A stretch of 64,000 bases of DNA from Rhizorhabdus phycosphaerae (lineage in GTDB: Bacteria > Pseudomonadota > Alphaproteobacteria > Sphingomonadales > Sphingomonadaceae). Shown here piece by piece: positions 43,310 through 52,843 of this stretch. A program made the translations under genes and the position numbers. Within the stretch, counting starts at the first letter, position 1. Each line of letters starts with the position of its first letter. The notes beneath the pieces are model-generated. The model was not told the DNA's origin, searched no databases, and saw only the letters and a program-made list of their open reading frames with translations. Location: assembly GCF_011044255.1 (NCBI RefSeq), contig NZ_CP049107.1, positions 3,407,001-3,471,000 of the forward strand, read 5' to 3'.

Positions 43310-44173
43310 TTAGCGAACGATCGCGGGGTGGGGAAGGCGCGGAGCGCCCAGCATCTCGCGGAAGGACGGAGGCTGCTTGCCGCCCGCGTCCTGAATGGCG
43401 AAGCGTGTCCCCAGTTCCGCCCCGATGAAGGTATGGCCCGACATCTCCATCCGGTCCGGAGCCGCATGGATGGCGGCGACGAGCTTGCCTGTGAACTCGG
43501 GCGTCTCGGCATTGGCCATGATCGCTTCGTACTGATCGGGTCGCTCGGCGATCGCCTTGTCGGTGCGCTCGGTCTTGAGGGGGCCCATCCAGATCGACAC
43601 GGCGGCGACGTCATGTTCGCGCAGGTCGACACCCATGTCGGCCGCGAATTTGTCGACGCCCGCCTTCTGCGCGCCATAGGCCGGGCCATGCATGTAGCAG
43701 GCGGAGCCGAAGGAGGAGGTGAAGGCTATCACGCCGCCGCCCGTCCGGATCATCAGCGGCGCGGCATGGAAGCTGGCGACATAGCCGGAGCGCAGGCCGA
43801 CATCTAGGATGTCGACCAGGCTGAGCGGACGCTCCCAGAAGCCGCCCGGCTGAATCAGGGCGTCGTCGATGATGGCGGCGTTGTTGACCAGGATGTCGAG
43901 CCGCCCCTCGTCGCGCTCGATCCGCTCGAACAGCGCCTTGACCTCGTCGTCCTTGCGATGGTCGACCGCGACGGCGACCCCGCGTCCGCCAAGGCGGTCG
44001 ATGGCGGCGGCGGTCGCGCCGATCGTGCCGGGCAGGGCGGCTGTGCCCTCCTTGGTGGTGCGGCCGGTCACATAGACGGCATAGCCGGACTCGCCCAGCG
44101 CTCGCGCAATACCTGCGCCCGCGCCACGGCTGGCGCCGGTGACAACGGCCACCTTGCGATTGTCGATGCTCAT
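43310..44173 (-). CDS. Short-chain dehydrogenase/reductase (SDR)
   Basis: A 287-residue SDR with a slightly unusual cofactor motif TGASRGAGAGIA at 12-23, NNAAII in place of NNAG, and Y-G-A-Q-K near 175. Y-V-T-G-R-T after the second strand suggests NADP(H). The C-terminal 60 residues (FIGAELGTRFAIQDAGG) exceed the classical length. ATGA overlap with the upstream SDR gene. Downstream follow the two regulators. Confidence 0.87.
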   Translation of the reverse strand: MSIDNRKVAVVTGASRGAGAGIARALGESGYAVYVTGRTTKEGTAALPGTIGATAAAIDRLGGRGVAVAVDHRKDDEVKALFERIERDEGRLDILVNNAAIIDDALIQPGGFWERPLSLVDILDVGLRSGYVASFHAAPLMIRTGGGVIAFTSSFGSACYMHGPAYGAQKAGVDKFAADMGVDLREHDVAAVSIWMGPLKTERTDKAIAERPDQYEAIMANAETPEFTGKLVAAIHAAPDRMEMSGHTFIGAELGTRFAIQDAGGKQPPSFREMLGAPRLPHPAIVR

Positions 44174-44925
44174 GCCGATTGCTCCTTCACGATATCAAGA
44201 AAGGGTGGGCGCTCGCCGCCGCCATGGACTTCGAGCGCGGCGCCGGTGACGTAGGACGATGCCGGCGACGCGAGGAAGAGCGCGGCCGCCGCGATCTCGT
44301 CGGCGCGGCCCAGCCGGCGCGCACCGATATTATGGGCGATGGCGGCCTGCGTCGCGGCATCGCCATAGGTCGCCTCGGTCGCCTCGGTCTCGATATAGCC
44401 GACGACGATCGCGTTGACGCGAATGTCGGGACCCCATTCATGGGCGAGGCTGCGACCGAGCGCGATCAGCCCGGCCTTGGCGGCCGAATAGGCGGCGGTG
44501 CCCGGCGAAGGGCGCATCGCCGATACGCTGGCGATGTTCACGATCGAGCCGCCATTCTTGATCATATGCGGATAGGCGGCCTGCGACAGATAGATGGGCG
44601 CCATCAGGTTGAGACCGACGACCTTCTCGGCCAGCCGCGGCGAACTCGTGCCAAGCGCAGCGTCGGGCGATCCACCGGCATTGTTGACGAGGATGTCGAG
44701 CCGGCCATGGCGGGCGACGATGTCGTCGACCATAGCCTTGACTGCTTCGGGATCGCGCACGTCGCAGGCCAGCGCCTCGATGCCGTCGATCGACCCGCTG
44801 TTGCGCCCGCACACGACCACCTTCGCGCCCGCCGCCGCGAGCTTGCGCGCAATGGCAAGACCGATGCCGCGCGTCCCGCCGGTAACCAGGGCGACCTTGC
44901 CCGCTATGCCGTGAATATCGTCCAT
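44170..44925 (-). CDS. Short-chain dehydrogenase/reductase (FabG-like SDR)
   Basis: A 251-residue SDR: TGGTRGIG near 16-23, NNAGG near 83, Y-S-A-A-K near 150, and TGAALEVHGGGE near the end. C-G-R-N-S after the second strand favours NADP(H). GAGAGGAA precedes ATG 44925, ten bases after the KstD-family gene stop, so it shares that operon. It may oxidise or reduce a ring hydroxyl before or after the flavoprotein acts. Confidence 0.9.
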   Translation of the reverse strand: MDDIHGIAGKVALVTGGTRGIGLAIARKLAAAGAKVVVCGRNSGSIDGIEALACDVRDPEAVKAMVDDIVARHGRLDILVNNAGGSPDAALGTSSPRLAEKVVGLNLMAPIYLSQAAYPHMIKNGGSIVNIASVSAMRPSPGTAAYSAAKAGLIALGRSLAHEWGPDIRVNAIVVGYIETEATEATYGDAATQAAIAHNIGARRLGRADEIAAAALFLASPASSYVTGAALEVHGGGERPPFLDIVKEQSA

Positions 44926-44935
44926 CGAGTTCCTC

Positions 44936-46648
44936 TCAGACATTGGCCCGGGCCGCGTGCCGTGCGGCGCGGCGGCCGGAAAAGAAGCAGTCGGCGAAGG
45001 ACAGGCCACTGACATAGGTCTGCGAGGCGAGGCCCACCGCGGTGCGGCCGGCGGCATAGAGCCCCGCGATCGGCTTGCCTGCGCGATCGAGCACCTGCCC
45101 GCTTTCCTCGGCGACGCGCAGCCCGCCGAAGGTGATGACGGGCAGGGGCAGGAACCGGCTGTCGATCGATATGTCCATCGCGTAAAAGGGGCCGCGCTCG
45201 ATCGGATGCATGTCGACCGCCTCCTTGCCGAACGGGTCCTGCGCTTCTCCGCGCGCTGCAGCATTATAGGTGGCCACGGTCCGGACAAGTCCCTCTGCAT
45301 CGACCCCGATGCGCCGGGCCAGCGCGTCGAGCGTCGGCGCCTTGCGTGCGTTGAACAACAGGTTGAGCAGGGTCACGTCGCGCTGGAACGGGACGAGCTT
45401 GGGGTCGCGCGCCTGGCGGAAGGCGGCTTCGCGCAGGCTCTTGTCATAGATCAGCCAGGCAACCCCGCCGCGATAGTCGACGATATGCTCGCCCATCGTC
45501 GCGCCATAGACGGTCTCGTCCACGAAGCGCTCGCCCGCGCGGTCGACGGCGATCGCCTGTGCCCAGGCCTTGGGCGGATTGATGAAACGCCACGCGCTGA
45601 CCTTGTCCATCAGCGCGGTGGCGCCGCCCGCGCTCATGCCCAGCAGGATGCCCGACCCCTGGTCGCCGAGCGTTCCATTGGGCATGCCCGTCGCATAGGC
45701 CGGAGCGTAACGGCGGACCATCGCGGGATTCATGATGAATCCGCCCGCGCTCAGCACCACGCCTTCGCGCGCGCGGATCAAGCGCGAGAAGCGGGCCTTC
45801 GCCTCGATCTCGCTCGCCTTGCGCAGATAATGGTTGCCGAGGGCGATGGTGATCGAGGCCAGCGGGATGCTGGGCGGAAGGGCCGCGAGCAGCATGTTGG
45901 CGCGTGCGATATATTTAGCGAAGCGGCGGGCTTCGGGCGATCCTTCGGGGGTCGACAATATGCGCGCGCCGACCACCCGGCCGTCGCGGTCGACGACGAG
46001 CTGGCGCGCCTCGCTGTAGCGGTGGAAGACGAGGCCCAGGCGAAGGGCGGATTGGGTCATCGGTTCGGTGATGAACTTGCCCAGGCCCCAGGCCTTCTTG
46101 CCGTCGCGTCCGAAGGCGCGATGGCCGCGCGCGGCGGGCTTCGCCCTGGCCCGATAGCTCGCCACCAGCGAATTGTCGGGGTGGTAGAGGAAGCGGTCGA
46201 GCGGCGGATAGGAGCATTTCTCCTTCCAGACCGAGGCGGCGAGCTTGCCGCCGTGGCGCAGGATCCAGTCGACAGTCTCCGGGCTTTGCTCGACGAAACG
46301 GCGCAGCGTCTCGTCACTGACGACCTTGCCCGCCTCGATGCGCAGATAGTCGAGCATCGCTTCCGGGCTGTCGTCCTCTCCGGCCTCGCGCTGGATCGTA
46401 GTCCCGCCGCCTGCGTAGAAGACACCGCCATTGGCCGCCGTCGATCCGCCACAGGCGTAGCGATCGACGGCGATGACCGACAGGCCGCGTTCTATTCCTT
46501 CCAGCGCCGCTGCCAGTCCGGCTCCGCCGAGGCCGACGACGAGCAGGTCGGTGCTCTGGTCCCAGGCTACGGCGTCGGCATCCTCGACCAGCATCGGCTG
46601 CTCGACCGGAACGCCGACGTCGGCCGCCGGCGGGAAGGGCGCGTTCAT
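44936..46648 (-). CDS. FAD-dependent 3-ketosteroid dehydrogenase-like flavoprotein
   Basis: A 570-residue flavoprotein of the fumarate reductase/KstD superfamily. G-L-G-G-A-G at 39-44 binds FAD; GGSTAANGGVFYAGGG near 68 is the second FAD contact. The substrate end has AGRTAVGLASQTYVSGLSFA with Tyr-x-Ser like the delta4-(5-alpha) type of KstD. The insert EIEAKARFSRLIRAREG is long. The start overlaps the TonB receptor stop (ATGA). It probably adds or removes a ring double bond in a keto-steroid; which one is open. Confidence 0.88.
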   Translation of the reverse strand: MNAPFPPAADVGVPVEQPMLVEDADAVAWDQSTDLLVVGLGGAGLAAALEGIERGLSVIAVDRYACGGSTAANGGVFYAGGGTTIQREAGEDDSPEAMLDYLRIEAGKVVSDETLRRFVEQSPETVDWILRHGGKLAASVWKEKCSYPPLDRFLYHPDNSLVASYRARAKPAARGHRAFGRDGKKAWGLGKFITEPMTQSALRLGLVFHRYSEARQLVVDRDGRVVGARILSTPEGSPEARRFAKYIARANMLLAALPPSIPLASITIALGNHYLRKASEIEAKARFSRLIRAREGVVLSAGGFIMNPAMVRRYAPAYATGMPNGTLGDQGSGILLGMSAGGATALMDKVSAWRFINPPKAWAQAIAVDRAGERFVDETVYGATMGEHIVDYRGGVAWLIYDKSLREAAFRQARDPKLVPFQRDVTLLNLLFNARKAPTLDALARRIGVDAEGLVRTVATYNAAARGEAQDPFGKEAVDMHPIERGPFYAMDISIDSRFLPLPVITFGGLRVAEESGQVLDRAGKPIAGLYAAGRTAVGLASQTYVSGLSFADCFFSGRRAARHAARANV

Positions 46649-48861
46649 CGGAAGCTGTAGCTGAGCTGGCCAAGGACTTCGCGCGGACGGCCCTGCCGCG
46701 CGGCGATCGCGGCCGTATAGTTGGCCGTGCCGACGATATAGTCGCGGTCGAACAGGTTGGTCGCGATCAGTTGGGCCTTCCAGACATCGTCGGGACTGGT
46801 CCAGCCGATGCGCGCATTGACGATGCCATAGCCGCCCTGCTGCTCGGCATAGCCCGCCACCGCGCCGATGCCGTCATTCGCGGCGGTGAAGAAGATGCGG
46901 CTCTGGACGTGCGCGTCGGCGCCTACCGTGAGTTTGCCAGCGTCAGCGAGGTCGAACGCATAGGTCGCGCCGAAGGTCGCCGACCATGTCGGTGCGTTGT
47001 TGAGCCGTTTGCCCTTGGCGTCGAACGAGCCGAAGGTGCTGACAAAGGCGTTGGGATAGCGCTGATATTCGGCATCGAGCCAGGCGACATTGGCGGTCAA
47101 TTCCAGTGCGCGAACGGGTTTGGCGACGATCTCGGCCTCAATGCCCTTCACGCGGGCCGTCGCGGCATTCTGGGTCCGTGCGCCGAAAGAAGCGCCAACC
47201 TGGACGAAGCTCTGCACCTGCAGATCGGTATAGTCGTAATAGAAGCCGGTCAGGTTGAGCCGCAGTCGCCGGTCGAGCAGATCGCTTTTCAGACCCACTT
47301 CGTAAGACCAGAGCTTTTCCGGGCCATAGCCTGCCGCCGCGTCGATCGCGTTATTGCTGCCATAGTCATAGCCGCCGCTCTTGAAGCCGCGCGTTGCGGA
47401 TGCGTAGATCAGCAGCTGCTCGCTGGGCTTGAAGTTGATCCCGAACTTCGGCGTCAGCGCGTCGTCGTTCCGGCGCGTGTCGACCGTGAAGGGGTTCGGC
47501 AGGCCGGGCACGCCCGACAGGACGAAACCCTGGGCCGCGACACGCGGATCGGGATCGGTCGAGGCGGTGAAATAGTCGGTGATCCGGTAGATCTTCCGCT
47601 CGCGCGTGTAGCGCAGGCCGGCGACGAAGGAGAGGGCGTCGGTCAGCTTATACTCGCCCTGCGCGAAGCCGGCATAGGAACGTGCTTTCAACAGCGGTCG
47701 CTGGATGTGCGATGCGCCGAAGGGCAGGATCGCCAATGTCAGCGGCTCGCGGTTGCGCTCCTGGAAATAATAGGCGCCGAGCACCCAGTCGAACCGGTCG
47801 CTTTCGCCAACGAGGGTGAACTCCTGGCTGAACTGGTTCTGCCGGATCGGTGCGATCAGGTTGCGCAGGATGTCGATCGAGCTGGAATCCGAATCCGTCA
47901 GGATCGAGCCGCGGAAGGCTCGCCAGCCGGTCAGCGAGCGCAGCGTGAGGCCATCGGCCAGCGGCAGCGACAGGTCGCTCGACAGGCCGTAATTCTTCAG
48001 CACCGTGAAGTTGTCCCGGTTCATCGACACCTTGTCGAAGTGGCCGAGGATCGCGTCGTCGAACGGGTTACCGGTCGGCCGGATCAGCTTGGGATAGCCG
48101 GCCATGGCACCCGACTGGCGCGACCAGTCGCCGCGTATGATCCATTCTCCCCCGCCGATCGGAGCCAGGATCTGCGCCCGCACGCCACGCGACTTGAGGT
48201 CCTCGACGTCGTTGCCCGTCGAGATATTCTCGCGGAAGGCGTCATGGCCCGACACATCTACCGCGAGGCTTGCAAGCACCTCGCCCGCGATCGGCCCGCT
48301 GATATAGCCCTGCGCAGCATAGCGATCATAGGTGCCATAGCCCAGCTGCGCCTGCGCCTGGAGTGTGGAGGAGGGCTTGCGCGAAACGACATTGATCGTG
48401 CCGCCGACCGAGTTGCGGCCGTAGAGCGTGCCCTGCGGTCCGCGCAGCACTTCCACCCGCTCGACGTCGAGAAAGTCGGTCAGGTAGCTGAGCGGGCGGG
48501 CGAGATAGATGCCGTCGCTGTGGATCGTCGTGCTCGGATCGGATCCGATGAAGACGATGTTCGAACCGATGCCGCGTATGAACAATTGGGTATAGCCCGA
48601 CAGGTCCGACACCTGGAGCGACGGAACATAGGCTTTCAGGTCCTGAACGTCGCGCACGCCGCGCGAATCGAGCGCTTCGCCGCCCAGTACCGTGACCGCG
48701 ATCGGGGTCGACTGCAGCCGGGTCTCGCCCATGCGGGTGGCGGTTACGACGATGTCGCCGATGCCGGAGTCGTCGGTGGTGGATTGCGCCGAAACCGGGG
48801 AAAATCCCACCGTGGACAGGACAGCCAGAGAGGCTGCATACAGCCTGTGCGCGCGTTTCAA
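46645..48861 (-). CDS. TonB-dependent outer-membrane receptor
   Basis: A 738-residue receptor. Signal peptide ending near GFSPVSAQ (residue 26), TonB box GDIVVTATRM near 35-44, plug motif VERVEVLRGPQGTLYGRNSVGG, barrel ending EVLGQLSYSFR. The start is TTG 48861, with GGGAGGG upstream; no ATG fits the signal peptide. It is coupled to the KstD-family gene by ATGA overlap and divergent from the HsaA-like operon, so uptake and ring cleavage share a control region. Confidence 0.93.
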   Translation of the reverse strand: MKRAHRLYAASLAVLSTVGFSPVSAQSTTDDSGIGDIVVTATRMGETRLQSTPIAVTVLGGEALDSRGVRDVQDLKAYVPSLQVSDLSGYTQLFIRGIGSNIVFIGSDPSTTIHSDGIYLARPLSYLTDFLDVERVEVLRGPQGTLYGRNSVGGTINVVSRKPSSTLQAQAQLGYGTYDRYAAQGYISGPIAGEVLASLAVDVSGHDAFRENISTGNDVEDLKSRGVRAQILAPIGGGEWIIRGDWSRQSGAMAGYPKLIRPTGNPFDDAILGHFDKVSMNRDNFTVLKNYGLSSDLSLPLADGLTLRSLTGWRAFRGSILTDSDSSSIDILRNLIAPIRQNQFSQEFTLVGESDRFDWVLGAYYFQERNREPLTLAILPFGASHIQRPLLKARSYAGFAQGEYKLTDALSFVAGLRYTRERKIYRITDYFTASTDPDPRVAAQGFVLSGVPGLPNPFTVDTRRNDDALTPKFGINFKPSEQLLIYASATRGFKSGGYDYGSNNAIDAAAGYGPEKLWSYEVGLKSDLLDRRLRLNLTGFYYDYTDLQVQSFVQVGASFGARTQNAATARVKGIEAEIVAKPVRALELTANVAWLDAEYQRYPNAFVSTFGSFDAKGKRLNNAPTWSATFGATYAFDLADAGKLTVGADAHVQSRIFFTAANDGIGAVAGYAEQQGGYGIVNARIGWTSPDDVWKAQLIATNLFDRDYIVGTANYTAAIAARQGRPREVLGQLSYSFR

Positions 48862-48914
48862 AACGACCCTCCCACTACGTATATGGCGGGTGTCAACCCG
48901 CTCCTTCTACCATA

Positions 48915-48990
48915 TGCGTAACACGTGATTGCATGCTTTGCTAGATCGGCAATCGCAGAACTTGGCTCCGATAGTTGACGCTTTGCGTAG
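48915..48990. promoter_or_regulatory. Two TGCGTA elements between TonB receptor and HsaA-like operon
   Basis: TGCGTAA at 48915-48921 and GCTTTGCGTAG at 48980-48990 lie 69 bases apart in the 196-base divergent gap. The second reads CTACGCAAAGC on the other strand, close to ATGCGCAAAGC at 521 and 60899. Likely operators for both transcripts. Confidence 0.5.
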
Positions 48991-49057
48991 AAATCGGTAG
49001 CTAGGATTACGAATCTGATGAACGATCGGATGCGGAGAGGCTGGTCAGGAAACGAAC

Positions 49058-50263
49058 ATGGCGACGATGCTTAAGAATGAGGATGTCGCGATCCCGAGCG
49101 CGGAAGATCTGATCGAGCGGGCGCGTGCTATGATTCCGGTGCTCCGCTCGCGCGCGAAACAGGCGACGGCGGCCCACAGGATCCCCGACGAGACCATCGC
49201 CGAGATGAAGGAAGCGGGCTTCTTCCGCATCCTCCAGCCCAAGCGCTGGGGTGGCTATGAAATGCATCCCAACGTCTTCTTCTCGGTGCTGAAGGAGATC
49301 GCGCAGGGCTGCATGTCGACCGGTTGGGTCTATGGCGTCGTCGGCTGTCATCCCTATGAGCTGGCGCTCTTTTCCGACAAGGCGCAGGCCGAAGTCTGGG
49401 GCGAGGACACGAGCGTTCTGGTGTCGTCCTCCTACCAGCCGGTGGGCAAGGTCGAGCATGCCGAGGGCGGCTTCTACCTGTCGGGCCGCTGGGGCTTCTC
49501 CTCCGGCTCGCAGCATTGCGACTGGGTGCTGCTCGGCTCGCTGGTGCCGCCGAAGAACGAGGGCGATGCCCCCGACATGCGCACCTTCCTCGTCCCGCGG
49601 AAGGACTACCGGATCGAGGAGACCTGGGACACCTTCGGTCTTCAGGGCACGGGTAGCCATGACGTGGTGATCGAACGGGCCTTCATCCCCGATTATCGCA
49701 CGCACCGCGCGGCGGACGGCTTTCTCTGCACCAATCCCGGCCAGAAGGAGAATGGCGCGCCGCTCTTCACCCTGCCCTGGGCGCAGATCTTCGTGCGTTC
49801 GGTCTCGTCGGCTGCCCTGGGCGGTACGCGGGCTGCGATCGACGCAGCGATCAAGATCGCCAACGACCGCGTGTCGACCAACACCGGCAAGGCGTCGAAG
49901 ACCGATCCCATCCTGATGGCCGCGATCGCCAAGGCGCACGCGCAGCTTCTGGAGATGGAAGCCACGCTGGAGGCCAGCTTCGACAAGATGATGGCAAAGG
50001 CGGAGCGCGGTCAGCCGCTCGAAATGTCCGAGCGTGCCTTGTATCGTTACCAGTCCTCGACCGTCGTCCGGCGCTGCGCCGATCTGGTGGATGAGCTCAT
50101 GCCGCTGCTGGGCGGCCGGGCGATCTATATGTCCAGCCCGATCATCCAGCCCTGGCTCGATATCAATGCAGCGCGCGCGCACGTGGCCAACGACCCCAAT
50201 AATATGGCGGCGGACCTCGTGGGCACGCTGAACGGGCAGGCGCCGTCCTTCCTGTTCCTCTGA
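49058..50263 (+). CDS. HsaA-like flavin-dependent monooxygenase
   Basis: A 401-residue protein with the acyl-CoA-dehydrogenase fold of two-component hydroxylases. It matches HsaA (3-HSA hydroxylase of steroid degradation) in order: GFFRILQPKRWGGYEMHP near 46-63, STGWVYGVVGCH near 88, WGEDTSVLVSSSYQPVG near 114, FGLQGTGSHDVV near 185, and HVANDPNN near the end. HsaA needs reduced flavin from HsaB, which is not in the window. It would hydroxylate the aromatised A ring to a catechol. First gene of the six-gene operon. Confidence 0.92.
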   Translation: MATMLKNEDVAIPSAEDLIERARAMIPVLRSRAKQATAAHRIPDETIAEMKEAGFFRILQPKRWGGYEMHPNVFFSVLKEIAQGCMSTGWVYGVVGCHPYELALFSDKAQAEVWGEDTSVLVSSSYQPVGKVEHAEGGFYLSGRWGFSSGSQHCDWVLLGSLVPPKNEGDAPDMRTFLVPRKDYRIEETWDTFGLQGTGSHDVVIERAFIPDYRTHRAADGFLCTNPGQKENGAPLFTLPWAQIFVRSVSSAALGGTRAAIDAAIKIANDRVSTNTGKASKTDPILMAAIAKAHAQLLEMEATLEASFDKMMAKAERGQPLEMSERALYRYQSSTVVRRCADLVDELMPLLGGRAIYMSSPIIQPWLDINAARAHVANDPNNMAADLVGTLNGQAPSFLFL

Positions 50264-50293
50264 GTATTTTCCCAATCGACTGGAGGGGTTTCA

Positions 50294-51109
50294 ATGACAG
50301 TCGAGTTCATCCGTACGGCCTATAAGGTCGGCGGAGACTATGAGATCAGCATGGCGGAGGCCGGCTCCGGTCCCGCTGTCGTGTTCCTGCACGGCAGCGG
50401 GCCGGGAGCGTCCGGTGCTTCCAACTTTCGCCTCAATGCGTCGGAATTCGTCGCAGCGGGCTATCGCGTCCTGTTGCCCGACCTGATCGGCTATGGCGCG
50501 TCGTCGAAGCCGGAGGGCATCGATTACACGCTCCAGCTGTTCACCGACACGGTCCACGACGCGCTGACGAAGGCCGGGGTGACCTCGGCGGTATGTGTCG
50601 GCAACTCGCTCGGCGGCGGCATCGCGATGCAGCTGGCCTTCGATCATCCCGGCTTCGTCGAGAAGCTGGTGATGATGGCACCGGGCTGCATTGAGGAGCT
50701 GCCGGTCTATTTCGCCATGCCCGGCATCGCCAAGATGAAGTCGAGCTTCGGCAGCCCCGAATTCTCGCTGGAAGATCAGCGGACGCTGATCACCAACCTC
50801 GTCTACGACTCTTCGGTGGTCAGCGATCAGTTGGTGGCCGAGCGCTATGCGGTTGCGAAGACGCAGTCGAAGGACGTGCTGGCGCGCATGCGGACGCCCA
50901 ATCTGGCGCCGCGTCTGGGCGAATTGACCATGCCGATCCTCGGCTTCTGGGGGCTGCAGGACGATTTCTGCCCGGCCTCGGGGGCGCAGCGCTTCCTCGA
51001 AGCCTGCCCCGATGCGCGCTTCATGACCTTCAACGGCGTGGGCCACTGGGTCCAGGTCGAGCGCGCCGCGGAGTTTAATCGCTACACCCTGGCCTTCCTC
51101 CATGGCTGA
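50294..51109 (+). CDS. HsaD/BphD-like meta-cleavage product hydrolase
   Basis: A 271-residue alpha/beta hydrolase of the C-C bond hydrolase group. HGSGPGASGASNF at 33-45 is typical of this group, S105 in VGNSLGG is the nucleophile, an Asp lies in GLQDDFCP near 223, and H251 in GVGHWVQVE completes the triad. In steroid degradation HsaD splits the ring-cleavage product into HIP and 2-hydroxy-hexadienoate. GGAGGGG precedes the start. It overlaps the hydratase gene by eight bases. Confidence 0.92.
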   Translation: MTVEFIRTAYKVGGDYEISMAEAGSGPAVVFLHGSGPGASGASNFRLNASEFVAAGYRVLLPDLIGYGASSKPEGIDYTLQLFTDTVHDALTKAGVTSAVCVGNSLGGGIAMQLAFDHPGFVEKLVMMAPGCIEELPVYFAMPGIAKMKSSFGSPEFSLEDQRTLITNLVYDSSVVSDQLVAERYAVAKTQSKDVLARMRTPNLAPRLGELTMPILGFWGLQDDFCPASGAQRFLEACPDARFMTFNGVGHWVQVERAAEFNRYTLAFLHG

Positions 51110-51881
51110 CACCACAGTCTGGGCCGAACGGCTCTACCGTGCGCTGCGTGACGGAAGCACGCTCGCGCCGATCAGCGGTCAGGACCCGAGCCTGACGATC
51201 GACGATGCCTATGCGATCTCGCTCGGCATCCTCGAACGTCGCCAGGCGGACGGCGAACGGGTCGTCGGCAAGAAGATCGGGGTCACCTCGAAGCCCGTGC
51301 AGGACATGCTGGGCGTCCACCAGCCCGATTTCGGCTTCCTGACCGACCGCATGTGGATCGACGGCGAGACGATCGACATCGCCGCGACCGGGCTTATCCA
51401 GCCACGCGCCGAAGCCGAGATCGCGTTCATCCTGCGTGAGCCGCTGAAAGGCCCGGGCGTGACCGCCGAACAGGTGATCGCCGCAACCGAGAGCATCGCG
51501 CCCTGCTTCGAGATCGTCGACAGCCGTATCGCCGAGTGGAAGATCGGGATCGTCGACACCGTCGCCGACAATGCGTCCTGCGGCGTGTTCGTGCTGGGCG
51601 AGGCGCGCGCCGACCCGCGCGCGCACGATCTGCCGGCGCTGCACGTCACGGTGACCAAGAATGGCGAACCGCTGTCCGAGGGATATGGCTCGGCTGTGCA
51701 GGGCTCTCCTGCCGAGGCGGTGGCATGGCTCGCCAATACGCTCGGCGCGCATGGCGTGACGCTCGATGCCGGGGACGTGATCCTGTCGGGGTCGCTCGTG
51801 CCGCTGGCGCCGGCCAAGGCCGGCGACGTCTTCGAAATGGAATTGCACGGTATCGGGCGCTGCGCCGCCCGCTTCGTCTAA
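51102..51881 (+). CDS. 2-hydroxypenta-2,4-dienoate hydratase-like (HsaE-like)
   Basis: A 259-residue member of the fumarylacetoacetase/MhpD family. [19 protein letters not shown] near 50 and [12 protein letters not shown] near 101 carry the metal-binding Glu pair, and [19 protein letters not shown] near 193 is the usual C-terminal block. The enzyme adds water to 2-hydroxydienoates to give 4-hydroxy-2-oxo acids for the next aldolase. Order hydrolase-hydratase-dehydrogenase-aldolase is as in the steroid and biphenyl/phenylpropionate pathways. Confidence 0.93.
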   Translation: MADTTVWAERLYRALRDGSTLAPISGQDPSLTIDDAYAISLGILERRQADGERVVGKKIGVTSKPVQDMLGVHQPDFGFLTDRMWIDGETIDIAATGLIQPRAEAEIAFILREPLKGPGVTAEQVIAATESIAPCFEIVDSRIAEWKIGIVDTVADNASCGVFVLGEARADPRAHDLPALHVTVTKNGEPLSEGYGSAVQGSPAEAVAWLANTLGAHGVTLDAGDVILSGSLVPLAPAKAGDVFEMELHGIGRCAARFV

Positions 51882-51891
51882 GGAAAAGAAC

Positions 51892-52830
51892 ATGGCACGT
51901 CTGAAGGCGGCGATCATCGGCTCGGGCAATATCGGCACCGACCTGATGATGAAGATGATCAAATATCCCCAGAACATGGAGCTGGCCGCTGTCGTCGGCA
52001 TTGACCCCGCATCCGAGGGGCTGGCGATGGCGCGCGAGCATGGCATCGCGACCACGCATGAGGGGCTCGACGGCCTGCGCAAGCTGGCCTGCTATCCCGA
52101 GATCGGCATCGTCTTCGACGCGACCTCCGCCTATGCCCACAAGGTCCATGACGAAGCGCTGCGCGCCGACGGCAAGCAGGTCGTCGATCTGACTCCGGCT
52201 GCGATCGGTCCGTTCACCGTGCCGCCGGTCAATATGGAAGCGCATCTCGACCAGCCCAACGTCAACATGGTCACCTGCGGCGGCCAGGCGACGATCCCGA
52301 TGGTCGCGGCGGTCAGTCAGGTGGCGAAGGTCCATTATGCCGAGATCGTCGCTTCGGTCTCGTCGCGCTCGGCCGGCCCCGGTACGCGTGCCAATATAGA
52401 CGAATTCACCCGCACCACGGCGCGCGCGATCGAAGCGGTCGGTGGAGCCACGCAGGGCAAGGCGATCATCATTCTCAACCCGGCCGAACCGCCGATGATC
52501 ATGCGCGACACGGTGTTCACCCTGTCCGAAGGCGCCGACGAGGAGACGATCCGCGCTTCGGTCGAGAAGATGGTGGCCGAGGTGCAGAAATATGTGCCCG
52601 GCTATCGCCTGAAGCAGCAGGTGCAGTTCGAGCGCTTCGGCGACAACAATAAGCTCCGCATCCCCGGACGCGGCGAGTTCACCGGCATCAAGACCTCGAT
52701 CTTCCTCGAGGTCGAGGGCGCCGGCGACTATCTGCCCAGCTATTCGGGCAATCTGGACATCATGACCGCTGCCGCGAAGGCGACGGGCGAGCTTCTCGCG
52801 AAGCGCCGCCTGGCCGCGATGGCCGCCTGA
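51892..52830 (+). CDS. Acylating acetaldehyde/propionaldehyde dehydrogenase (HsaG/MhpF-like)
   Basis: A 312-residue CoA-acylating aldehyde dehydrogenase. [11 protein letters not shown] at 8-18 is the NAD site, C129 in [11 protein letters not shown] the thiol nucleophile, and [17 protein letters not shown] near 161 the family block. It forms a channelled complex with the aldolase encoded 13 bases later, converting the released aldehyde to acetyl- or propionyl-CoA. The steroid route yields propionaldehyde, but chain length cannot be read from sequence. Confidence 0.95.
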   Translation: MARLKAAIIGSGNIGTDLMMKMIKYPQNMELAAVVGIDPASEGLAMAREHGIATTHEGLDGLRKLACYPEIGIVFDATSAYAHKVHDEALRADGKQVVDLTPAAIGPFTVPPVNMEAHLDQPNVNMVTCGGQATIPMVAAVSQVAKVHYAEIVASVSSRSAGPGTRANIDEFTRTTARAIEAVGGATQGKAIIILNPAEPPMIMRDTVFTLSEGADEETIRASVEKMVAEVQKYVPGYRLKQQVQFERFGDNNKLRIPGRGEFTGIKTSIFLEVEGAGDYLPSYSGNLDIMTAAAKATGELLAKRRLAAMAA

Positions 52831-52843
52831 GGAGAGACGCGAG

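Noticed and set aside
44688-45300. Longer N-terminus for the SDR at 44170
   Set aside because: Would overlap the KstD-family gene by hundreds of bases; the ATG at 44925 has a ribosome site and correct Rossmann spacing.
46771-48921. 716-codon open frame opposite the third-type TonB receptor
   Set aside because: Antisense of a well-supported receptor gene; no domain recognised.
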